From: Hydrangea macrophylla
Taxonomy: Eukaryota > Streptophyta > Magnoliopsida > Cornales > Hydrangeaceae
Length of the DNA: 64,000 nucleotides
NCBI GenBank assembly: GCA_033977485.1
Contig: CM066982.1
Coordinates: 39,162,218-39,226,217, forward strand
Direction: 5' to 3'
The notes under the pieces were generated by a model. That model ran no database searches. It was not told the origin of the DNA and saw only the letters and a list, made by a program, of their open reading frames with translations. Positions 33,839 to 43,720 of the stretch are shown piece by piece; position 1 is the stretch's first letter, and each line of letters starts with the position of its first letter. The position numbers were made by a program, and so were the translations under genes.

Positions 33839-35545
33839 TTAATCAAGATTTTTATCATAGATTAACAACCAAAATTTTTGAGGATCATCCCAATAAAATA
33901 ATTTAACAGTGAGAAGAATGTTGGGATCCTCATAAAAATGCAACTCCCCCCAACTAATGTCAGGCTCAATGTCAGAGGAGATGATGCAAAACCTATGGCT
34001 TCCAAATTTTTTTGGGACAGTTATAAAAGGAATACCACACTTTTTAGGAATTATATGCAAGAAACGATCTTCGGTGTTGGTATTTCCTATAACAGCCTCT
34101 ATTTTAATACTAAAAATAGGGGGAGGCCATGGTTCAATAAAAGGGGCAGGGTCGAAGTGATGTTCTAATGAAGCTTCACCACCCTCCGCTTGTCCTAGAA
34201 CAGAATCTATGGAGATATAATCATAGGAATTGAATTTCTGTTCTATGCACATGGTTTTGGACTGAACTTGGATAAAGCTATCTATTTGGGCCTCAATGTC
34301 ATAATCACTCAAGAAGGTCAAGCAGTCTAGAAGATTGCTAGCTTCTTGTTGAATTTTAAGATCATCTAATGTAGGCCCAATATTTTCCAAGTCTTCTCTC
34401 AAAGAATTTTGAAAGTTAAAATTTTGTGAAGAACATGTGCTAGTATCCTTACCATCCTCTTCCACAACACATTTTGTTTGTTCACGAATGGGGTACACAT
34501 AACATTCAAGCTCAGGACGAGAGCTTTGATTGATATCAAGGATAGGTGATGGGCAACTTGGTGACACCACCTCTTCGGTCGAAAGAGGTGAGGGTTCATG
34601 AATATCACAAGAATCTAAATCAGATTTAGATTTTTCAATTATGTCCTCTCTAGGGTCACTTTCAAAGGTAGGGGTAGAGTCAACAGAGGACTCTTCCTTT
34701 CCTAATTGCGTGCAATCACCTAAACTCTCGTCATCTTTTAAAACCTCATTCTCATCCTTGTAACTCTCCTCACTATATATGTCATCTATTGAGGTGCTCT
34801 GGACAAAGAGATTGTGCAGTTTTATCCAGGCAGTGAAGGAGTTGATGTCTGGGGTTGTATGTTGAGGAGAAGATGGTTCTACAACTTCATGCTCAATGGT
34901 TTGGTTTTGGAGTTCTTGTTGGGTTATCACTTTCTCAAATGAGTTGTTAACCTCACTCGGTATGAACCCATCATTGTCCTCTAATTCGATTCCATTGTTA
35001 GTGTCTTGAAATTCAGGTTGTAGCATTGAAGGACTGGTATAGTCTTCTAAAGGTTGGCTATCAAATGCTTGTTGATATCTAGCTCCTAATTTATCAATTG
35101 CACTCTCTAGCCTTTTCATTTCACTAAGCAGCAATTCTAACATACCATTATCCTCAACTTGGTTATTCTCCTCATTATAACTATATGAAGTTTCACCCCA
35201 TTGTTGTTGATAATAGTCCCCTTCCCATTGTGTTTGTGTGCAAGACTCCCCAGAAGGAAAGTCTTGGTGTATTTGGTAATCGTGGGAACTACTACTATAT
35301 CCTACACTATCATTTTGGTTATATCTCCATTGCGATTGATAGAACTCTCCAGGTGGAGGTTCTTGATACGTTTGATAACATGGGGGACTAACACGATGGT
35401 TTTCCCATTGTGGTGATTGGTAGCACTCAGGTTGATAATGTGCATCATATGTGGGTGCTTGCCAACTCGGGGTATAGTTCTCATTACCTAATGTGTACCC
35501 ATTCGTGGTATTTGTGTTGTATGGAGGGTAATATGGATAAGACAT
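33839..35545 (-). CDS. AthN-encoded 568-aa protein of unknown function
   Basis: Intact ORF with ATG at 35545 (MSYPYYPPYNTNTTNGYT) and TAA at 33839-33841, starting about 125 bases inside the PBS, where gag would be. I do not recognise the family. Residues 1-130 are rich in Y, Q, P and W with repeats of YQ.PQW/YQSQW type, suggesting a disordered, possibly self-associating region. Residues 130-165 may form a helix (LLLSEMKRLESAIDKL). Residues 170-430 are acidic and Ser-rich. The last 130 residues are the most protein-like (FIEPWPPPIFSIKIEA, DRFLHIIPKKCG, WDDPQKFWLLIYD). No zinc knuckle, protease, RT or integrase motif is seen. An intact frame in a young copy suggests it was kept until recently. 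It could be a particle- or RNA-associated helper-exploiting protein; this is inference. Confidence 0.75.
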   Translation of the reverse strand: MSYPYYPPYNTNTTNGYTLGNENYTPSWQAPTYDAHYQPECYQSPQWENHRVSPPCYQTYQEPPPGEFYQSQWRYNQNDSVGYSSSSHDYQIHQDFPSGESCTQTQWEGDYYQQQWGETSYSYNEENNQVEDNGMLELLLSEMKRLESAIDKLGARYQQAFDSQPLEDYTSPSMLQPEFQDTNNGIELEDNDGFIPSEVNNSFEKVITQQELQNQTIEHEVVEPSSPQHTTPDINSFTAWIKLHNLFVQSTSIDDIYSEESYKDENEVLKDDESLGDCTQLGKEESSVDSTPTFESDPREDIIEKSKSDLDSCDIHEPSPLSTEEVVSPSCPSPILDINQSSRPELECYVYPIREQTKCVVEEDGKDTSTCSSQNFNFQNSLREDLENIGPTLDDLKIQQEASNLLDCLTFLSDYDIEAQIDSFIQVQSKTMCIEQKFNSYDYISIDSVLGQAEGGEASLEHHFDPAPFIEPWPPPIFSIKIEAVIGNTNTEDRFLHIIPKKCGIPFITVPKKFGSHRFCIISSDIEPDISWGELHFYEDPNILLTVKLFYWDDPQKFWLLIYDKNLD

Positions 35546-35669
35546 GTTTACCCAAAATATTTAAACAAAAGAAATTTTTTTTTCTTGTGAGAGAAAAAGT
35601 CCAATGATTTTTTTTTTTAAGTAAAAGAAGAAAAATGGAAAACTTAGTAAAATCCTAACCTAGTTGCCT

Positions 35670-35687
35670 TCCCCGGCAACGGCGCCA
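35670..35687 (-). promoter_or_regulatory. AthN primer-binding site (tRNA-Asp)
   Basis: Minus strand TGGCGCCGTTGCCGGGGA, a perfect complement of the plant tRNA-Asp 3' end, 6 bases inside the 5' LTR. Confidence 0.93.
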
Positions 35688-36310
35688 AAAACTTGACACG
35701 ACTAAAAAGTTGTGCGCTCTTGTGCAACACCCAAGTGTAGGTGATCGTGCAAGTAATACTGGATAAGTCCAGGTCGATCCCACAGGGAAGGAATAGGAAG
35801 AATGTCTACTAAGTTACAACCTAAAGAAAAAGAAAAGTTTTAATTGTAATAGTGACTAAATCCTAATTAATTAAATTAAACTAAATAATAAACTAAACAT
35901 AAAGAAACATAATAATTAAACAACTAAATTAAAAGTGTTGGAAACACATGAATCCACATTGATCCTAACCATCTACCATGCAAATTCATCAACGTTCTAT
36001 GGAGTTCATTCCTTTTCAGCATTCCGTATTTTTCTAAAGATATAGAATCAATAGCCCTTTCATGACCGGGACTACATCATCACAGTTGATTTAAAATACT
36101 TGGAAGACGGTTTAAAACAATGGTAATTACTTGCACTCTAAATGGTGTTAGCATTCAAAGTGGTTTTCAAAAGTCATTGAAGAAAATAGCCTTAAGGCTT
36201 TAAGTTCTATAAACTGTTGTAACAAACTGAGCTTATAGGGACAATTTGATGACAGATTTCTAAAACAAAAAGTCATGGAATACTTAAAAGAATAATCTCA
36301 GGAATTAACA

Positions 36311-36406
36311 TGTTCGATCGATCATCATCCTTCAATCGATCGAAATACCTTCGATCGCTTGACTATCTCTGGTTCGATCGATTGAAATACCTTCGATCGA
36401 TCGAGC
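36311..36406 (-). repeat. Downstream GATCGATC word cluster (AthN 5' LTR)
   Basis: Five words remain; one word is missing compared with 30857-30986 because of the 26-bp deletion. Confidence 0.8.
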
Positions 36407-36766
36407 GCAAGTTTTCTAAAGATTGCATGGCAGAGGCTAAGAATCAATATATCATCACATATTTCCAACGTCTAAACTACAGAAACATGATTAAACTAAT
36501 ACAGGAATAACAAACTAGAGCAATCATAGCATATAAACTAATAGCAATCAAATAACAAGGATTGGAAAGAAAAACCTAGATATAATATGAAATAAACTTG
36601 AAATAAACATGAAAGAGCTTGAATCTTCAATAATCTTCAGTAAATCAATGGAAAAAAGGAAGAAGAATCTAACCTAATCTACTCCTAATCTAACCCTAAA
36701 ACTACCCTAAAACTGCTATTTTCTGCGTTCTGGAGCGTCCTCCCTTCGTCTGGCGTCAAAACGACG

Positions 36767-36774
36767 TATATATA
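36767..36774 (-). promoter_or_regulatory. TATA box, AthN 5' LTR
   Basis: TATATATA on the minus strand; presumed promoter driving the 568-codon ORF. Confidence 0.65.
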
Positions 36775-36815
36775 GGGTTCCCGCAGAGTTTACGCAACTT
36801 TTGGATGATTAAAAA

Positions 36816-36890
36816 GTTCGATCGATCGAGCTTAGTTCGATCGATCGAAGGTTCGATTGATTGAACTCTTCCTCAATCGCTTGAACTCTC
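36816..36890 (-). promoter_or_regulatory. Upstream GATCGATC word cluster (AthN 5' LTR)
   Basis: Same four words as 31393-31463, about 45-115 bp upstream of the TATA box. Confidence 0.8.
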
Positions 36891-37274
36891 TGATTTTGAC
36901 AGCTCTGCGCACCGATGGGAGAATGGCCATAACTTTTCACTCGGACCTCGGATTGACCTCCCGTTTGCGGCCATGCGACCGTAACTCAAAGATCTACATT
37001 TTATATCTCTGGAAAAATCTTCCAAATCTGAAGTCTTCATTGTCAAAATTGACATTTTCTCAGATGCTTCTATTGTTCTCTTCACCAGAATCACTTTTTA
37101 TGCAATGGTTGCTTCCTATAACCTGCAAAATGGTGTAAAAACACATAATTGAGTCTCAACATCATAGAAAACACTTAATCATTGATATGCATCTAAATCT
37201 AGGGACTTGGGGATAAAAGTATGCATAAAAGACTATGAAATACGCTATGAATATGCATTTTTCACCTCTAATCA

Positions 37275-37279
37275 ATGCT
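37275..37279. repeat. Target-site duplication of AthN, right copy (ATGCT)
   Basis: ATGCT after the LTR end AATCA at 37274, identical to 30234-30238. Confidence 0.92.
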
Positions 37280-38270
37280 TTCACATGCAGTGGATGGTTC
37301 ATATCCTTAACGAGCAGTGGGCAGGACCATGTAGTCCTAAGATGGCCAGATGATCCATGTTATATCCTTAACGAGCGATAGATGGTTTATATCCTTAACG
37401 AGCTGTGGATGGGGATCATTGGTATACATATCGTTGAGTTGTGGCAATAGATGTGACATGCTGTTGTTCAAAGCGTCGTATCCCTGATATGCAGTGGATG
37501 GTTTATATCCTTAACGAGTAGGGGATGGATTGATGTGGTGTCCATGATATGCGGTGGATGGTTTATATCCTTAACGAGCAATGGACAGAATGATGGTATG
37601 TTGATATAAGATGAACGATTGGGTCTGTTCTTTAATTCAAGATATGTTGGTTTTCTTTTTAAGTTTCAGTCTCTGGATAATAAGACGATAAGGGTAAGTA
37701 TTGGCATTGTAATAAAGAGAAGATATTACATAGTAGAACTATATATTATGACTTTCATAACTTGTCATATGTTATATAATTGGTACCTAGTGAATTTCTA
37801 TTCACTTAGCTCTCAGTAAGATGACAGCCTTTATTACCTGGACTTTCCCCGTCCAGACTATTCTATACCTTATTTTGCAAGTGATCGAACCTACGACGAT
37901 GACTACTATCTGGGAGGGGAATACGCAGAGGGTGGCCCCACTAATGATGCCTATGCTAGGGAGGATTGCTACGCTGATGTTTATGCAAGTTGAAGATCTG
38001 GAGATTGTTCCTATTTAGACTTCTTTGTTATATTTGGTACTTGGGTATATGTTGCTTCTAAACCTTGTATACTTTTGCTGTAGCTATATTGTTGTAATAA
38101 CTCTGATGTTGGTAATATACTAGGTTTTCCTTATATCACTCTGGGTTGGTCTTTCTGTTAACTTAAACTGTTGTGGTGTGGATAATTAGTGACATTCACC
38201 AGCCATTCCCTATGGACCCAAAAAGGAAATTATTTTTCTCTATTTTTGCTGCTCAAAAGCATGATAGGAT
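37280..38270 (+). mobile_element. ChrE 5' LTR, second part
   Basis: Continuation of the LTR begun at 28984. Contains five copies of a GTGGATGGTTTATATCC-TTAACGAG block between 37285 and 37585. The exact 3' end is unclear; the expected TTACA end before the PBS is altered (CATGATAGGATTTT). ORFs 37619-37819 and 37821-38018 have no recognisable motif. Confidence 0.6.
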
Positions 38271-38273
38271 TTT

Positions 38274-38286
38274 TGGTATCAGAGCA
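38274..38286 (+). promoter_or_regulatory. ChrE primer-binding site (tRNA-iMet type)
   Basis: TGGTATCAGAGCA, matching the standard plant initiator-tRNA-Met PBS for at least 12 bases. It marks the end of the ChrE LTR. Confidence 0.8.
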
Positions 38287-38426
38287 CTAGGTTGTGATAC
38301 ATTCTTTTACTAACGATTCCACACCATCGAGTCCTAGTCTTTTAAGATTTCCTGAGATGAGATATGAGCTTAAGATAAGTATGTCCTTCTGACGATAGAT
38401 AGTTTACTTTACAGATTAGCATAGAT

Positions 38427-39410
38427 ATGAATATCCACCTATTTGTGGATGACTCTTTTGGCAGACATGTTATTCATGGTGATATAGTGGAGCCAGCCGT
38501 ACCAGAGATATACCAGAGCCACATTCGTCAGACTGCTAGTCGATACATGGAGGAGAGGATGTGGACTTCTCTCTATGTTGTGGGCATGATACACCCGATA
38601 GAGATACGTATGGATGCGTATCACTATGCCATGACTCGAGCAACCATGTACCAAGAGATAGCCAAGTTGATCCAGAGTAAGCCAGAGGTGGACGAGATTG
38701 AGTTGTGAGCGATTATAGCCAAGCCTGTTCCACCAGAGCCTGTAGCTGCACCAGCACATGTAGCCCCACCATCATCGGTACCCGTTATACCAATTCTAGA
38801 GCCTGAGCCAATTTAGGTTGAGGTGGACCCAAAGCCAGAGGATGAGCATCCTGATAAGGATATTGATGGGGATAGAGAGGAGGAGTCGATAGACGATGAG
38901 GACCCAGTAAAGGAGGACCCTGCAGACAATGACGATGATGTCAAGCCGGAGGATGACCTGGAGGAGCTAGAGTATGTTGCCGATGAGGAGCTTGAGCCAG
39001 AGGACCCAGTAGAGGGAGACATGATCATGGAGGTAGAAAATGAGGACATTCCTGATGAGGAGATAGTTATGCCGGAGATACCTGTTATGCCAGCACTACC
39101 AGTCGGACCATGTCAGCCATGGTTGATATGGCAGTAGGATGGATTGCTGAGATGGTCGTTCAGCCAATTATTTATTATGTGAGAGGCCACATTTGTAGGG
39201 GCATTGGACATAGCTGATGGATTTCCTACTACAGCCGTCGATGTCGCTAATCAGGCAATGATGGCAGAGGACGTAGTTGAGGATTGGGATATCAGAGTGG
39301 AAGTCAGAGATCTTGGCGCACCAGTTAAGGATGTTCCCCTTGAGGAGATGGATATAGTTTTGGAGGATGAGGCACCACCAGCAGGATCAGACGCTGATCA
39401 GGATCTGTAG
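38427..39410 (+). pseudogene. ChrE acidic protein ORF, broken
   Basis: Three ORF pieces (38427-38708, 38823-39137, 39204-39410) lie in one frame, separated only by stops near 38706, 38814, 39135 and 39180. Around 39110-39190 another frame reads better (MSAMVDMAVGWIAEMVVQP), suggesting two offsetting frameshifts. The N-terminus (MNIHLFVDDSFGRHVIHG) is followed by a Pro/Ala linker and a long D/E/P-rich segment, then an acidic tail. No gag zinc knuckle, protease or RT. This resembles acidic ORFs of non-autonomous chromovirus-like elements; function unknown. Confidence 0.55.
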
Positions 39411-40085
39411 GGGATTTTTTGTTAGTTTTATCAGGACATGTTGTCCACAGGATTTTTGGGAGCTTGAGAGATAGCTATTTGACCATAGCTTTTATGGTAT
39501 AGATAGATGCCACTAGTAGTAATATTATGTATAGTCAACCTTAGCACTATTTTACTTATGTCCCATGTGGTACACAGTTTGACTAGCGTGTACTATGCAG
39601 TACATCTTTTGATATATACGAGCAGCACTTTCGATTTTAATTTTGGTGTATTTGAGTGATATATGCTGTTTGGTAGAACTGTTGGTTCTCATTCCTGTTT
39701 ATCACTCTATCTTGATTTCGTTTCTCTAAGAAGACTTTCAACTAATCGATAGGTTTCTTATAGGTACCTTCACTAGCACACTATGGTAGGACCCTTGAGA
39801 AATCATCGAGTGCGAATTATGGACACAAGTTGTATGCTTAGTTACTTTGACTTACCAATCAGTGAGGTCTTACAAGATCAGCACCTGGGTATCTTGGGTT
39901 ATTAGGTATGCAACATTGGGAACATATATTATCAAGATGGAATTCTACCCTCTTCTACAAAATGAAGAGTAAGTATTCCCTCAAGAATGTCACTAGGAGT
40001 GATTACCGAGAGCTACCCAGCCTTGTCAACAAAGTGTTTGTTGACACGTTTGGTAATCTAAGCGTAGTGAATGATACTCGAGGAA
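39411..40085 (+). other. ChrE downstream internal region, no gene seen
   Basis: Non-coding sequence after the acidic ORF, ending at the CopF LTR. The ORF 39908-40090 has no family features. No ChrE 3' LTR start is present before the CopF insertion. Confidence 0.5.
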
Positions 40086-40430
40086 TGTAAGATGTATTTA
40101 TCTATTGGGTCGACAGTATCTTAAAACATACATTCCAATGATAAATATGAATACAACTTGGTAGATGGGACATCCGTATCATAGTATACAAGTTTAGCAA
40201 TCACTTTTATATGTGTAATTTTGTTTTTATGCACTAGACTACAATTATCATTTTATAGTGGTATTAATGATAATTGATTAAAAATTAATTCCTTAGTTAA
40301 AGAGTATTGCTAGATGGAATAATAATTAATCAGATCCAGTAATTAAGAACCTAAGGGTGCCACTCTTAGCTCAAAAGGATGTTTGGATGTGAATGAACAA
40401 TGCAATAGGAAATTTGGGAAAAAGTTGGAG

Positions 40431-40547
40431 CTAATCGAATGGTATTCAGATCCAATCCATTGGTGAAGCAATCGATTATACTTCATGCAATCGATTAGAG
40501 GATCAATCGATTGCCCAAAGGGCAATTGATTGGTAAAGTAGTTGATT
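40431..40547 (+). promoter_or_regulatory. Upstream AATCGATT word cluster (CopF LTR)
   Basis: Words GCAATCGATTATAC, GCAATCGATTAGAG, TCAATCGATTGCCC, GCAATTGATTGGT and TAGTTGATTAC plus weaker ones. The cluster ends about 25 bp upstream of the TATA box. Confidence 0.75.
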
Positions 40548-40568
40548 ACTTAAGTCGGCTCAAAAGTT

Positions 40569-40576
40569 TATAAATA
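40569..40576 (+). promoter_or_regulatory. TATA box, CopF LTR
   Basis: TATAAATA in AAAGTTTATAAATACAGG. Presumed promoter. Confidence 0.65.
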
Positions 40577-41157
40577 CAGGAACTGCAGCCAAAATGTTAG
40601 ATGAATGTCATTTCTTCTCCCAGAATTTCTAGTATTGGTTATAGGCTTCCCAAACCCTTCCTAAGCCTCCAAAGTTTGTTCGAGAGGGGTTTCCACCAAA
40701 CCCGAGCATCCAAGCACATCCAAGAGACATAGGAGTGAAGATCTTTAGCACTAAAAGATCAAGAGCACATTGGGAGCGAAGATCGTTAGCGCCGGGCAAT
40801 GCTCACATAAAGTAGATCGGACTGCCCAATACTTATCGTAACCTGACAAATTTTGGACACGACGAAGCTAACATTGAGACACAACTGCTGTCAAAATTTG
40901 AGGTCAATCAGAGATCTTTTATTCCCTCTGTTGTTCGCATCTTTGTTGGATCAAAATGATCGGGATCAAATCGCCACAACAGTCATTGAAGAGTTCTCGA
41001 ACGAATCCACAAATCACAAAGGTATATCTATATCTATGTATTTGTATGTATATTGATTACAAGTAATACAAATGAGAAGTAGATCTAGTTTTGTTAGATT
41101 AAATTTTTATCTATACTCGTATTCCACTGCGCACTGAGATCCAATTTTTCCTACAAT

Positions 41158-41170
41158 TTGTATTAGAGCC
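41158..41170 (+). promoter_or_regulatory. CopF primer-binding site (degenerate tRNA-iMet)
   Basis: TTGTATTAGAGCC, close to the canonical TTGGTATCAGAGCC with one missing G and one C-to-T change. Confidence 0.6.
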
Positions 41171-42312
41171 ATCTTATTTATAATACTTGCAATCAGATTA
41201 TGAAGTATGATGAACTAGGATTAATAAAAGTTAAATCCTTTTTAGAAAGGATTCTTTGATTGTTAAGATCATCTAGTTTTGATCTTATTTCAATCCGATT
41301 AGTTTAGAACTAATTAGATAAATTAGAAAATGTTTTGGTGTATTCAAAATACATAATCTGGTATTTTTTATGATTTGATCCAGAAAATTGACTCTCTGGT
41401 ATAGTTCAATCGATTGGATGGACAATCGATTGACTCCTTTTGGCAATCGATTGGTGCATACTGGATTGTGGCAATCGATTGGTTTAGCCTGCAATCGATT
41501 GACTTTAATAAGCAATCGATTGGCTTTACTAGTAATCGATTGCCTTTGGACAAAATATGTATTTCAGTTTTAAAATTGTTTTAAAATTTAATTGTAGTTT
41601 ATTGAGTATTTTCAAATATTTATAAATTATGTTGTTTTGAAAAAATGTTTTGAAATATTTTATTTTAAATATTTTGGATGTTTAGGTTTTAGAAAAAATG
41701 ATCTTGTGCACCAATGGAGTATTCTAAGGAATCCTAGATATTGTTAGACAATATGTTTTGTTTCGTCATGGAAAGCAATACATAAATTTAATTTGTGTAT
41801 GCTTGAAACTTCATAATTCTAAAATATACATATTTGTGATTGATGCATATTTTATTTTGAAACATATTTCATGCGTGGATGTGATTGGCATATATTGTGA
41901 ATGCATCGCAAAGCTAAATTCTTAAGAAGGTGGCCGACTCTCTTTTATGGCAAGTTGAATTTTATTTAAATTAGTTTAAATTTTATTTAATTTGGTTTGT
42001 GGCATTGTATAGGGCATTACGATTTCAATCATGTGTAAAGGAGAACTGTAATAGTTTCCCTAGCCATTTATGTAATTTCCTTTTCCTAGATCCTTTAAAT
42101 AAACCTCTTCAGAGGTATAGGGTTATTGTAAATTAGGTTAATTGGAATAGCCACAAGATGGAACCATGAAGATGGAGCCATGAAGCTTGGAACCACGAAG
42201 ATGGAGCCTTAAAGCTTGAAGCTTAAGGATAGACTATGGAGATAGTGCCATGAGAGAGATGTGCTTGTTTTATTCATGCATGATTAATTATTTAATTTTA
42301 AGTGAATGATTG
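41171..42312 (+). other. CopF internal leader, no gene seen
   Basis: About 1.1 kb after the PBS with no coding domain. Contains a word cluster (41407-41544) and, near 42160-42240, repeats of GGA(A/G)CCA(T/C)GAAG(A/C) type. Interrupted by the AthB LTR at 42313. Confidence 0.6.
41407..41544 (+). repeat. Downstream AATCGATT word cluster (CopF leader)
   Basis: Seven words: TCAATCGATTGGA, ACAATCGATTGAC, GCAATCGATTGGT (twice), GCAATCGATTGAC, GCAATCGATTGGC and GTAATCGATTGCC. Located in the transcribed leader about 240 bp after the PBS. Confidence 0.85.
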
Positions 42313-42558
42313 TGACAAGCGGGGGTATTTGTAAAATGCAACCACGCTAAAAGAAGAAAATACACTAATTTAGTCTACAATTCCTTTATATATCTGCAAT
42401 TTGGATTACAATGCCAGCTTTGACATAATTTGATTAATCTATGATAAGTTTTAGCTTTATAATTTGTGCAGATCACTGTTTGCTGTGTGAAGAAATGAAT
42501 AAGATGGATAAATGGGTTAATGGATTTCAAGGAAGACAATTCAAACATGAAAAGCGAG

Positions 42559-42672
42559 TTTCGAACGATCGAAGATCCCTGATACGATCTAGAGTTCGAT
42601 CGATCGAAGGCAGTTAAAGCGCTCGAAGATTCCAGAAGTTCGATCAATCGAGTGATGTTCGATCGATCGAAC
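42559..42672 (+). promoter_or_regulatory. Upstream GATCGATC word cluster (AthB LTR)
   Basis: Words TTCGAACGATCGAAG, TTCGATCGATCGAAG, AGCGCTCGAAG, TTCGATCAATCGAG and TTCGATCGATCGAAC, ending about 70 bp upstream of the TATA box. Confidence 0.8.
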
Positions 42673-42740
42673 ATGGCTTTTATCAGAACTTACGCGCACG
42701 CTGCAGAAACAGAGTTTTGAACCCTAGATTTAGGCATTAG

Positions 42741-42748
42741 TATATATA
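42741..42748 (+). promoter_or_regulatory. TATA box, AthB LTR
   Basis: TATATATA in GCATTAGTATATATATTCG, equivalent to the AthA TATA box. Confidence 0.6.
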
Positions 42749-43166
42749 TTCGTTTTGTTTACGTCCTAGATGATGCCCACTTTAGTTTTTATTAGTTTTA
42801 GAGAGAGAGAGAGAGTTTCACATGTTTTTGTAGATTTAGAGCTTGCATATTGCTTTTGGATTGCTTCCTATCGTTTAATATAAGTGTTTCTCTTCTAGGT
42901 TCTGCAATCTTAGTTTCTTTACATTCTAGTTGCGTAAAATCATAGTTTAATCTGTTAGTTTTAATAGTATTGTAGTAGTATCTTTAAATCACCATTGTTT
43001 TTCATAGATTTCATGCTAAAATCACAACCAAACAAGCCCTTAATGAATTTTTATGTTAAAAACGAATCTGTGACACTCCAGACCATGTCTGAGTAGTCCC
43101 CAGGTTGGGAGATCACGATGAAACTATGATCTCAAGCCTCTTCCATGCAGCGGAATAATTTCTGTG

Positions 43167-43286
43167 TTCGATCGTTTGAAGTTGTTTCGATCGATCGAAT
43201 CAGAAGACAGTCAAGCGATCGAAGACGTTTCGATCGATTGAGAGATGGAGATGGTCGATCGATCGAAAGCCCGTCGATCGATCGAA
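43167..43286 (+). repeat. Downstream GATCGATC word cluster (AthB LTR)
   Basis: Words TTCGATCGTTTGAAG, TTCGATCGATCGAAT, TCAAGCGATCGAAG, TTCGATCGATTGAG, GTCGATCGATCGAAA and GTCGATCGATCGAAC, about 420-540 bp after the TATA box. Confidence 0.82.
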
Positions 43287-43720
43287 CTCTCTGATTCTTG
43301 GGTACTCTCTTTACAGTATTTCAAGACTTTCTATTTTTGAGATTTGTTATCAAACTGTCCCCGAATGCTCAGTTTGTCAAAAAAGTTTCATTACTTTAAG
43401 CCTTAAGGAATTTTTCTTCAATAACTTTTGCAAACCATTTTGAATGCTAACACCATTCAGAATGCGAGACTCAACTATTGATTTAAACCGCTTTCATGTG
43501 TTTCGATTTAACTGTGATGATATAGTCCCAGCCATGAAAGGACTATTGATTCTTATTTTTAGAAAATACGAAATACTGTAGAGAGATACACTCCTTAGAG
43601 CTTAAATGTAACTGCATGGTAGATGGTATGATCATTGCGGATTCGTGTAATCCCAACATTCCCTTTTTATAAAGAAAACTATTTTTAAAATATTGTTTTC
43701 GTTAATTAGTTAATCATTAG

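Larger units (their letters stand above)
30239..37274 (-). mobile_element. AthN: young non-autonomous Athila-related element
   Basis: A 7036-bp minus-strand element with LTRs at 35694-37274 and 30239-31851, flanked by ATGCT on both sides (30234-30238, 37275-37279). It has a perfect tRNA-Asp-type PBS and a polypurine tract, but no gag, RT or integrase. The only long ORF is 33839-35545 (568 codons, intact). By hand the LTRs differ at about 22 positions plus 26-bp and 6-bp indels over 1.58 kb (about 1.4%), so insertion was recent. LTR U5 and 3' non-coding blocks match AthA, so an Athila element probably supplied its proteins. It splits the ChrE LTR. Confidence 0.9.
35694..37274 (-). repeat. AthN 5' LTR
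   Basis: A 1581-bp LTR, 32 bp shorter than its partner because of a 26-bp loss in the downstream word cluster and a 6-bp loss near 36664. Otherwise about 98.6% identical by hand count. The two identical-looking ORFs inside the LTRs (31434-31715, 36857-37138) reflect LTR identity, not a gene. Confidence 0.93.
40086..41155 (+). repeat. CopF 5' LTR (probable Copia)
   Basis: A 1070-bp LTR starting TGTAAGATGTATTTATC and ending TTTTTCCTACA, followed by a degenerate tRNA-iMet PBS. The TGT...ACA ends, length and PBS fit Ty1/Copia, but no coding domain is present, so the superfamily is inferred. Holds a word cluster and a TATA box. ORF 40853-41056 is not supported. Confidence 0.6.
42313..43720 (+). 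repeat. AthB 5' LTR, 3'-truncated
   Basis: About 1.4 kb of LTR homologous to the AthA LTR in the same element orientation (shared AACCACGCTAAAA start zone, GCTAACACCATTCAGAATGC and GTTAATTAGTT blocks). U5 beyond about 43720 is missing. Confidence 0.88.

Noticed and set aside
33938..34168. Plus-strand ORFs within 33839-35545
   Set aside because: Shadows of the 568-codon minus-strand ORF.
31434..37138. Identical 93-aa and 73-aa ORFs in both AthN LTRs
   Set aside because: They are copies because LTRs are identical at insertion; not present as a conserved protein elsewhere in the window.
38813..39049. Ser/Gly-rich minus-strand ORF
   Set aside because: Exact shadow of the acidic plus-strand ORF of ChrE.
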